Positions 14,668-20,800 of a stretch of 23,061 bases of DNA are shown here, piece after piece (positions within the stretch are counted from its first letter, which is position 1; each line of letters begins with the position of its first letter). Below the pieces are notes generated by a model that made no database searches, was not told the origin of the DNA, and saw only the letters and a program-made list of their open reading frames with translations. The stretch is from positions 1 through 23,061 of the forward strand of contig JALWKG010000081.1 of NCBI GenBank assembly GCA_027081565.1. The letters run 5' to 3'. Source of the stretch: Helicobacteraceae bacterium (GTDB lineage: Bacteria; Campylobacterota; Campylobacteria; Campylobacterales; Sulfurimonadaceae). The translations under genes and the position numbers were made by a program.

Positions 14668-15809
14668 TGTTCAAAATGCCAGATGAGATCTACAATCTCG
14701 AAAAAAAAGATATACAAGACAACCTTCTCTACTATACCTATGGTATAAAACATCTTCTCTCTCTACAGAAAAAAGGGATGGCAGAAGATGAACCACAATA
14801 CATAAGCTCATACCGCTCTTTTGAAGGTGAAGCTTTTGAAAACTTTATCTACGAGCGCTTACTGCGCTGGTCGGTGACTCAAGATGACATTGTAAAGTTC
14901 ATCTCAAAAGGCCCCAATGCGCCTAAAACTGAGTCACAGTCCAATACACTCTCGGTCAACGCCAAAGGCCAGATCGTCTACCGCACCAACCGTAATGAGA
15001 TCGGTGAGTTTGATGCGCTCTTCATCACCAAAGATAACACTCTTTATATGGTTGAGATGACGCTGACCAAGTCAGTTACTAACCTGAAGCGCCGTTTACG
15101 CAAGAAAAAAGCATTACTGGAAACGATCTTTCCTCAGTATAAGGTCAAAGCACTCTTGATCCTCAACGAGGGGGTGACAGGAACGAAGCAGCTGCAGGAC
15201 TTCTGTACAGTATGGATTACGAAACCTTTCTTTGCTCATGATATCTTGAGCTGGTTAAGTGATCAAAACCGTGAAAAACGCAAGCCATATCAGCGTGTTA
15301 CAGACAAGCGTGTTGTTGGTACCGATGCTTTGAAAATCAGACCATTCAAGTACTACAACACCTTGACCTGGCTGATGAAACGCTCACGTAGTTACAAAAA
15401 CATGGCACTTGATATCCGTTTTTTGAACAAGCCTGATGTGATGCGTAAGATCGACCTTATTACCAAGTTCTATATTGGCTATATGGAAGCAGAAGACTTT
15501 AAAAAGATCGCACCAGAAGTCACACGTGATGTGCCCAAGAAGGTGGTTGTGGCTATAGAGAAAGAGCATACAGGTGAACTTGGACTGATCTATTTCTTAC
15601 AACATGGAAGAAGAAATATTGACATGGTACACATACTTGAGAAGGGTGGTGTCAAAGTGGAGAAGAAAGATCCTTATGGTATTACAGTTAACGAAGTTCA
15701 TCATATCTTGCGGGCTATTAAACCTGAAGAAAAGATCACCGTTAAAGAGAATGGGATTATCAAGAAATTGTTGAAAGAAGATTTTTTAAAAAAAGGGAAA
15801 GAAGGATAA
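14667..15809 (+). CDS. Hypothetical protein with a possible PD-(D/E)XK nuclease-like core, 380 aa
   Basis: A 380-residue basic, soluble protein starting at an ATG preceded by AGGAG. The region around residues 50-165 has an order reminiscent of the PD-(D/E)XK fold. First is a helix with FEGEAFENFIYERL (Glu55). Then NEIGEFDALFI (Asp116 on a strand) and TLYMVEMTLTK (Glu130-x-Thr132, with Lys135 near) follow, then a basic helix and a KVKALLILNEG strand. This resembles sequences such as EIDVL...LYVIEcK in restriction-endonuclease-like proteins, but the final Lys is replaced by Thr, so activity is doubtful. The C-terminal half (about 200-380) has no recognised motif; it contains GELGLIYFLQHGRRNIDMVHILEKGG and a helical, Lys-rich end. 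It stands alone between an operon on the opposite strand and arsR. The fold is an inference only. Confidence 0.75.
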   Translation: MFKMPDEIYNLEKKDIQDNLLYYTYGIKHLLSLQKKGMAEDEPQYISSYRSFEGEAFENFIYERLLRWSVTQDDIVKFISKGPNAPKTESQSNTLSVNAKGQIVYRTNRNEIGEFDALFITKDNTLYMVEMTLTKSVTNLKRRLRKKKALLETIFPQYKVKALLILNEGVTGTKQLQDFCTVWITKPFFAHDILSWLSDQNREKRKPYQRVTDKRVVGTDALKIRPFKYYNTLTWLMKRSRSYKNMALDIRFLNKPDVMRKIDLITKFYIGYMEAEDFKKIAPEVTRDVPKKVVVAIEKEHTGELGLIYFLQHGRRNIDMVHILEKGGVKVEKKDPYGITVNEVHHILRAIKPEEKITVKENGIIKKLLKEDFLKKGKEG

Positions 15810-15819
15810 ATTCCTTTTT
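15799..15819 (+). terminator. Possible intrinsic terminator after the 380-aa gene
   Basis: AAGAAGGA (15799-15806) pairs with TCCTTTTT (15812-15819) around TAAAT, with one G-T pair. It overlaps the stop codon and runs into a T-rich stretch. The stem is weak and A-T rich. Confidence 0.35.
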
Positions 15820-15872
15820 CTTGAACATGTATTTTTTATAACCCCAATAACTAGATCAATAAAACTAGTTGA

Positions 15873-16181
15873 TTACCTCATACTGCACGAACAGACAGGG
15901 TTTAGAGCCTCTGCCTCTTTTTCCAAACTCTTCAGATAGGCCGCTAAAACATCTGATGGTGAAGCAACAATACTGTACCTCATCCACTTTCCTTCCTTGT
16001 GACTGTCAAGAACCTTTGCGTTTTTTAGTTGTTTGAGATGTCGCGAGACCAGAGGCTGGGAAAGTTCAAGAGTGTCACAGATCTCACAGACACAAAGTTC
16101 TTTCTCGCGCTGTATAAGAGCAACGGTATTTAAGCGGTTCAGATCGCCCATCGCTTTTGAAAGTAATACTAGTTCATCCAT
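15873..16181 (-). CDS. arsR: ArsR-family metalloid/metal-responsive repressor
   Basis: A 102-residue winged-helix repressor if started at the ATG at 16179-16181, which has AGGG at 8 bp; the frame also has an ATG at 16190, but AGGG abuts it directly. The sensor motif ELCVCEIC (Cys30, Cys32, Cys35) is the same helix-3 CxCxxC arrangement as the As(III)/Sb(III) sensor of E. coli ArsR. It is followed by SQPLVSRHLKQLKNAKVL (recognition helix) and the wing HKEGKWMRYSI. The C-terminal end adds CSCS (Cys97, Cys99), possible extra ligands. It diverges from the cytochrome gene over an inverted-repeat operator and most likely represses both itself and the island. The effector is probably a thiophilic metal or metalloid; arsenite or antimonite fit best by motif, but this is not proven. 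Confidence 0.9.
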   Translation of the reverse strand: MDELVLLSKAMGDLNRLNTVALIQREKELCVCEICDTLELSQPLVSRHLKQLKNAKVLDSHKEGKWMRYSIVASPSDVLAAYLKSLEKEAEALNPVCSCSMR

Positions 16182-16203
16182 CTCAGTCATCCCTAAGTCA
16201 ATT

Positions 16204-16225
16204 TATATAACAATACTGTTATATA
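16204..16225. promoter_or_regulatory. ArsR operator candidate in the arsR/cytochrome intergenic region
   Basis: TATATAACA (16204-16212) and TGTTATATA (16217-16225) are exact 9-bp inverted repeats around ATAC, the size and AT-rich form of ArsR/SmtB sites. An extra half-site-like TATGTTATATGA lies just to the right (about 16230-16241), near a possible rightward -10 (TATAGC, about 16244-16249). Placement between the divergent starts fits repression of both genes. Confidence 0.7.
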
Positions 16226-16272
16226 TCAAATATGTTATATGAGTATAGCATATGAAACTTGAAGGACCAACA

Positions 16273-16884
16273 ATGAAAAAAGTACTATTGAACTTGCTAT
16301 TTGCAGGTGTTACGCTGTTCGCCACAACGGGTGAAGATGTTTATAAAACAAACTGTGCCTCATGCCATGCGATGCAGGGGATGATGTCTAAGGCGGAGAA
16401 ATCTGCCATGCATGAGAAGATGCAAAGTGCTACTCCGCAAGAGAAACAAGCCATGAAAGCCTCGATGATGGAGAAGATGAAAAAGAGTGCCATGAAAGCG
16501 CCTCCAATGCCGATGGTCTCCATGCGTCTTAAAAAGATGATGGACAATGATCGTGCAAAATTCATTGTCTTTGTAGATGACTACATCCAAAACCCGTCTC
16601 AGAAAAAGGGTTACTGTATGCCAATGGCCTATAAGCGTTTTGGTACCATGCCTCCTATTGGTAAAGGGATGACAAAAGAGGATCGTACTTTAGTATCTAC
16701 TTGGTTATTTGACAACTTTAAAGCGTCATGGGGCAAATCAATGGACGGTAAGATGTGCGACATGAAAAACCAAGGGATGAAAAAAGGTAAAGGCAAAGGT
16801 ATGAAATGTGGTGGCGGTAAATGTGGCGAAGGCAAGTCATCTAAGTCTCAGATGAAATGTGGCGCAGGAAAGTGCGGTAAATAA
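16273..16884 (+). CDS. Met- and Cys-rich periplasmic c-type cytochrome with MKCGxGKCG tail repeats
   Basis: A 203-residue protein if started at the ATG at 16273, which follows GAAGGA; an upstream in-frame ATG at 16252 lacks a ribosome site. Residues 1-18 are a signal peptide. One heme c motif, CASCH (Cys28-Cys31-His32), is visible. Met126 (RFGTMPP) is a candidate axial ligand, as in small class I cytochromes. Between the two lies a Met-rich helical insert (about 34-90). In total 26 of 203 residues are Met. The Lys/Gly-rich C-terminus has two copies of MKCGxGKCG (177-185 and 194-202) within eight cysteines overall. The tail looks like a soft-metal-binding module. The gene lies 5 bp before the permease and opposite arsR, so it is probably a metal-responsive periplasmic protein. 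The heme-c assignment is firm; the metal role is inferred. Confidence 0.85.
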   Translation: MKKVLLNLLFAGVTLFATTGEDVYKTNCASCHAMQGMMSKAEKSAMHEKMQSATPQEKQAMKASMMEKMKKSAMKAPPMPMVSMRLKKMMDNDRAKFIVFVDDYIQNPSQKKGYCMPMAYKRFGTMPPIGKGMTKEDRTLVSTWLFDNFKASWGKSMDGKMCDMKNQGMKKGKGKGMKCGGGKCGEGKSSKSQMKCGAGKCGK

Positions 16885-16889
16885 TTACT

Positions 16890-18044
16890 ATGGAATTCCT
16901 AACACAGTTTGCCCTTGCCCTTTTTGACCTCTCAAACGCGATGGCTCCGTACATCTTGTTTGGACTTCTCTTTGCAGGGATCTTACATGAGACAGTACCT
17001 GAGAGTCTGGTCACCAAACATCTTGGAAAAGAGAGTGTCTCATCGGTGATAAAATCGACCATCTTTGGTATTCCCCTTCCTGTCTGTTCTTGTGGTGTCA
17101 TCCCTCTGGCGACAAGTATAAAAAAGAGTGGGGCTTCCAAGGGTGCAACGCTCTCGTTTTTAATCTCCACACCGATTACCGGCGTCGATTCCATTTTAGC
17201 AACCTATGGTATGTTCGGCTGGATCTTTACGCTCTATCGTGTATTTACCTCTATGATCATCGCTATGGTTGCTGGTGTTTTAACTAACATCTTTGACAAA
17301 GAAGAGGTGGAAGTTGAGAAACCAAAACCTTCCTTTTCTGCAACAGCGGCTACAAAACCAAACTTCTCTTCGACCGCAAGTTCTGGTGTCGCGCCACAAG
17401 CTCTAAAAGAGGAAGAGACAAGCAGTTGTTGTACTTCCGGAGATTGTGACAGTGATGTAAAAAGTGGCTTCTCTATGATGAAGGCGTTAAAGTATGCATT
17501 TGTGACTTTGTTAGGTGACATTGCCAAGCCTCTATTCTGGGGTCTACTTTTAGGTGCTTTGATCACGGTAGCAATACCTGAGAACTTAAGTGCTCTACTT
17601 ATCGAGTACTCTTGGCTCTCTTATCTTATTGTCATTATTATCGCGGTGCCGATGTACGTCTGTGCCACCGCTTCTCTACCAATTGCCGCTGGTTTGATGC
17701 TTTCAGGTGTAAGTGCCGGTGCTGCCTTTGTCTTTTTAAGTGCAGGGCCTGCGACCAACACGGTGACTATAGGTGTGGTTAAGCAGATGCTTGGGACACG
17801 TTCTCTTTACATCTACCTTGGCAGTATTATCATCGGGAGTATTGTCTTTGGTCTGGGATTGGACTATGTCTTTAGCCTCTCAGATATTAACCCTCAGTCT
17901 CTCGTACATATGGACGAAGAGGTAAGCTTTATCGCGATTATTAGTTCCATCGTTCTTTGGGGTTTTGTTGGGTACTTTATACTCAAACCTTACTTCGTCA
18001 AAGAGACAAAGAGCTGCTGTTCTGAGGGCAGTTGCGATGCTTAA
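16890..18044 (+). CDS. SO_0444/ArsP-like metal or metalloid efflux permease (DUF318 family)
   Basis: A 384-residue polytopic inner-membrane protein of the DUF318 permease family. It has about four N-terminal membrane segments with the signature FGIPLPVCSCGVIPLATSIKKSGASKGATLSFLISTP (conserved CSC). A hydrophilic loop (about 135-195) is followed by about four further segments with VPMYVCATASLPIA and AGPATNT. The family includes ArsP (organoarsenical efflux) and SO_0444-type transporters annotated for Cu/Zn. The loop ends in SCCTSGDCD (179-187), and the extreme C-terminus repeats it as SCCSEGSCD (375-383), giving two soft-metal cysteine clusters. It sits 5 bp after the cytochrome and is presumably under ArsR control. 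No clear Shine-Dalgarno is seen, so it is probably translationally coupled. The substrate is not determined. Confidence 0.88.
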   Translation: MEFLTQFALALFDLSNAMAPYILFGLLFAGILHETVPESLVTKHLGKESVSSVIKSTIFGIPLPVCSCGVIPLATSIKKSGASKGATLSFLISTPITGVDSILATYGMFGWIFTLYRVFTSMIIAMVAGVLTNIFDKEEVEVEKPKPSFSATAATKPNFSSTASSGVAPQALKEEETSSCCTSGDCDSDVKSGFSMMKALKYAFVTLLGDIAKPLFWGLLLGALITVAIPENLSALLIEYSWLSYLIVIIIAVPMYVCATASLPIAAGLMLSGVSAGAAFVFLSAGPATNTVTIGVVKQMLGTRSLYIYLGSIIIGSIVFGLGLDYVFSLSDINPQSLVHMDEEVSFIAIISSIVLWGFVGYFILKPYFVKETKSCCSEGSCDA

Positions 18045-18058
18045 GGTATACTAAGGCT

Positions 18059-18379
18059 ATGAAAACTAGAAAACTCATCTCTGTACTACTGTTAATAGCT
18101 ATGGGCTTTTCAAGTCTGCATGCCTACGCCATTAGTTTTTTAGATGAGGATCACTGTGAAGTGCGTCAGTATGTTCAAGAGTTCTCTCAAGAGAGTACCC
18201 ATAATGAAAAAAATGATATTTGTAATATTCACCATGAATTTCATATAGCCTTTGTGCTTCCCGAAGCGACACTGCTTCCAAGCCAATCACAGTTCTCTAG
18301 TGCAACGCTATCGACACTTAACAGACACGACTACCAATCTCCTAAAAACTTTCTCAAACCCCCTATTACTTGCATATAA
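18059..18379 (+). CDS. Small secreted His/Cys protein of the efflux island, 106 aa
   Basis: A 106-residue protein starting at the ATG at 18059, which has a TAAGGCT ribosome site; the frame is open further upstream into the permease end. The first ~22-24 residues form a signal peptide (hydrophobic ISVLLLIAMGF, ending SLHAYA). The mature part is small, with His32-Cys33, His48, Cys55, His58-His59, His62 and Cys105, so it could bind a metal ion in the periplasm. No family is recognised. Its position between the permease and the CzcCBA genes recalls small periplasmic accessory proteins that precede heavy-metal RND systems, but similarity to any named one could not be shown. The stop codon overlaps a TATAAT box that may drive the following efflux genes. 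Confidence 0.7.
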   Translation: MKTRKLISVLLLIAMGFSSLHAYAISFLDEDHCEVRQYVQEFSQESTHNEKNDICNIHHEFHIAFVLPEATLLPSQSQFSSATLSTLNRHDYQSPKNFLKPPITCI

Positions 18380-18380
18380 T
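18375..18380 (+). promoter_or_regulatory. -10 box (TATAAT) of a possible internal promoter for the RND efflux genes
   Basis: TATAAT at 18375-18380, preceded by TGCA, overlaps the stop of the small His/Cys gene. It precedes an ~80-bp leader with three short inverted repeats before the czcC-like ATG. Confidence 0.45.
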
Positions 18381-18393
18381 TTTTACCTATACC

Positions 18394-18439
18394 TCTCTAC
18401 TTTTTTTATAAAACTATAGAGAATAGTTCTTTTTAGAAC
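18394..18439. repeat. Three overlapping inverted repeats in the leader of the RND operon
   Basis: TCTCTA (18394-18399)/TAGAGA (18417-18422), AACTAT (18412-18417)/ATAGTT (18423-18428) and GTTCT (18426-18430)/AGAAC (18435-18439). Neighbouring pairs share bases, so they cannot all form together. Confidence 0.4.
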
Positions 18440-18462
18440 AAAAAAATTAAAAAAGAGTACCT

Positions 18463-19626
18463 ATGAAACAACTATTAATGGTTGCACTGTTGAGTGCAAC
18501 ACTCTCTGCTGAGAGTTTTGAAGCGTTTTTACAAAGTGCGGTTGAAAGAAGCCCCTTTTTAAAAGCAAGTTACTTACAAGTTGAGCAGTCTACCTATGAG
18601 GGTAGTGCTTTAACCCGTTATGAAAATCCTAACTTAGAGGTGGAAGCTTCTTATTTTAATCCTGATGTGGGTGATGGTGATATCGGTTATCGTGCATCAT
18701 ATGCGCAACCTATCCGTCTTTGGGGCGTTGGTGATAATAAAGAAGAATTGGCTGATGCAAACGTTGCACTCTCTAAAGCCAATTACACTCAATCACGCGC
18801 GGCATTTGAACGAGATATCTCGCTACAGTACATTAAGTATGTAGAGAGCAATAAGATGTTGGTACTAGCTTTTGAAGAGCTGAGTATTGCTTCAAACATC
18901 TTTAAGATCTCTGAGGCCCGTTATGAGGCAGGAAGTGTCTCTAGAGGTATTATGTTGCAAGCAAAGGTCGACTTAAACATGGTAGTGGCACGTGTTCAGA
19001 CACTTAAACTGACCAAGCAACGTTACTACTATAACCTGCTCAAAAATGCAGGGATTACTGAAGAAATCAGCTTAGATACTGAACATACTTTTGAGTACAA
19101 AACGTCAGTCAGCGCTGAGAATCCTGAGATATTACAACTTGAAAATAGGCAAAAAAGTGCTCTAGCTAATGCGGAGGTCAACACTAACAAAGTTGAATGG
19201 ATGCGTTTGGTCGGAGAGTATGAAAAAGAGCCAAACCAAGACATCTTTCGTTTTGGAGCTTCTATCCCACTTGCTTTTTTTAACACCAAAACTCAAGAGA
19301 GGCAGATAGCAACACTCGAAGCCCAACGCAGTGAGATGTTAAATGCCAATGCTCAAAATCAATTGAGTATAGAGTTGAAACGTCTTGATTTTGAGTCAGA
19401 AGCACTTGCTAGACTCCAAGAGATCGATGAAGAGATCTTAAAAGATGAAGAAGAGTTGCTCAAGATGTATGAGTCGGGTTATAAAATCGCCAACATTAAC
19501 CTTCTTGCTCTTCAAGATGCCAAAAGCAGACTCGTCGAGACCAAAGAATGCCTCATCAAGATCAAGATAGAACGCGACCGTAATGCCATCATCCAAAACT
19601 ATTTACAAGGAAATTATAATGATTAA
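18463..19626 (+). CDS. TolC-family outer-membrane channel of a heavy-metal RND system (CzcC/CusC-like)
   Basis: A 387-residue outer-membrane efflux protein. Residues 1-16 form a signal peptide (ending TLSA). Two TolC-type repeats of long coiled-coil helices follow, each with strand segments (NPNLEVEASY and YRASYAQPIRLWG; later IFRFGASIPLAFFNTKTQERQI). The helices contain the usual AKVDLNMVVARVQTLKLTKQRYY and NINLLALQDAKSRLVETKECL stretches. It would form the exit duct for the CzcB/CzcA-like proteins encoded next. Its stop overlaps the adaptor start by 8 bp. It is slightly shorter than typical TolC (about 400-470), like other CzcC proteins of this phylum. The ATG follows AAAAAAGAGTACCT, with GAG as a weak ribosome site. 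Confidence 0.85.
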   Translation: MKQLLMVALLSATLSAESFEAFLQSAVERSPFLKASYLQVEQSTYEGSALTRYENPNLEVEASYFNPDVGDGDIGYRASYAQPIRLWGVGDNKEELADANVALSKANYTQSRAAFERDISLQYIKYVESNKMLVLAFEELSIASNIFKISEARYEAGSVSRGIMLQAKVDLNMVVARVQTLKLTKQRYYYNLLKNAGITEEISLDTEHTFEYKTSVSAENPEILQLENRQKSALANAEVNTNKVEWMRLVGEYEKEPNQDIFRFGASIPLAFFNTKTQERQIATLEAQRSEMLNANAQNQLSIELKRLDFESEALARLQEIDEEILKDEEELLKMYESGYKIANINLLALQDAKSRLVETKECLIKIKIERDRNAIIQNYLQGNYND

Positions 19627-20791
19627 GATACTACTTCCCCTAACACTTTTACTCACCATATTAACAGCGGTCGAAATCCCTACCAAACATGCTGAAGTCC
19701 GTAAGTTCGGCCAAGCGGTTGCGCTTAATGCCAAGGTGGTCCAACTCTCTAACGCCAAGCAGAACATCATGTCAATGGTCGGCGGTCACATAGAGAAGTA
19801 CTATGTCAAACCTGCACAGAAGGTCAAGCGTGGTGACAAGATCGCACTGATAGAGTCTATTATGATCTCTAAGATGACGGCAGAGTACATCTCATTGCAA
19901 GAGCAGTACCGTGCACTCAACAAAAACTATGAAAACACTAAAAAGCTATACGATCAGGGGATGACCTCACAACAAGAACTTAACAATCAGAGTATTAAAC
20001 GTGATGCAATGCGCTCACAGATCAATGCCTTGCAGTCACAGTTAAAGACGATGGGCATTAGAACCAACAGACTTAAAAAAGCCTCGGCAGACTACATTCT
20101 TTTTGCACACAGTGATGGTAAGGTAGCAGAGATCTTACAGCCTTTACACTCTGTTATTAACGAAGAGACTCCTATTGTGACTATTGTAAAGCGCAGTGAC
20201 TCTTACATACAGTCTTATCTGCCGTTAGAGTATGCTGAGAAGGTCAAAGTGGGCCAAAAAGTTGTGGTGGATTATGCCAAACAAAAGATCGTGACCTATG
20301 TAACGCAGATCATGCCTGAGGTGGACATAACGACCCAACGTATCATCGTCCTCTCTGCTATGGCTGACAAAAAACAAGAGCCGTATATCAATGCTTACCT
20401 CGGGGCTACTCTCTATTTTGATGCCACAGAAAGTTATGTCTCTGTTGAGAAGTCTGCGCTCTCTTTTTATAATAATGAGTGGGTTGTTTTTATACCAACA
20501 CAAGAAGAGCATGATGAAGCTGGTGAAAATGAGCATAAAGAACATGGTGCTCATGAGGGTGAAGAACATGATGATGACCATGATGAGGAAGAGTCACATG
20601 GTGAAGAAGAACATGGTGAGCATGAAGAACACGAAGCACCATATGAAGCGCGTGTTGTTGAGATCGTTGCCCAAGATGAGGCCTTTGTCGCAGTGAAAGG
20701 TCTTGAGGCCAATGAAGAGTATGTAAGTGGTAAGTCATACTATGTGAAGTCGATGATCTTGAAGTCATCACTTGGCGAACACGGTCACTAG
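19619..20791 (+). CDS. Periplasmic adaptor of a heavy-metal RND system (CzcB/CusB-like) with His-rich insert
   Basis: A 390-residue membrane-fusion protein starting at the ATG at 19619, after AAGGAAAT and overlapping the channel gene by 8 bp. A signal peptide or anchor occupies residues 1-16. Order: barrel-sandwich halves (MVGGHIEKYYVKPAQKVKRGDKIALIES and the DGKVAEILQPLHSVINEETPIVTIV lipoyl-like half) around a hairpin of helices (about 90-145), then a beta-barrel domain. A His/Asp/Glu-rich segment at about 298-338 contains 10 His. The protein ends GEHGH. Such acidic His-rich inserts in CzcB-type adaptors are thought to bind divalent ions such as Zn in the periplasm. Function: links the RND pump to the outer-membrane channel and may deliver metal. 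Confidence 0.88.
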   Translation: MIKILLPLTLLLTILTAVEIPTKHAEVRKFGQAVALNAKVVQLSNAKQNIMSMVGGHIEKYYVKPAQKVKRGDKIALIESIMISKMTAEYISLQEQYRALNKNYENTKKLYDQGMTSQQELNNQSIKRDAMRSQINALQSQLKTMGIRTNRLKKASADYILFAHSDGKVAEILQPLHSVINEETPIVTIVKRSDSYIQSYLPLEYAEKVKVGQKVVVDYAKQKIVTYVTQIMPEVDITTQRIIVLSAMADKKQEPYINAYLGATLYFDATESYVSVEKSALSFYNNEWVVFIPTQEEHDEAGENEHKEHGAHEGEEHDDDHDEEESHGEEEHGEHEEHEAPYEARVVEIVAQDEAFVAVKGLEANEEYVSGKSYYVKSMILKSSLGEHGH

Positions 20792-20800
20792 GAAGCTCGT

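Noticed and set aside
16341..16835. Minus-strand open frames opposite the cytochrome
   Set aside because: They mirror the ATG/AAG-rich codons of the cytochrome, and the heme motif and signal peptide clearly fix the real frame.
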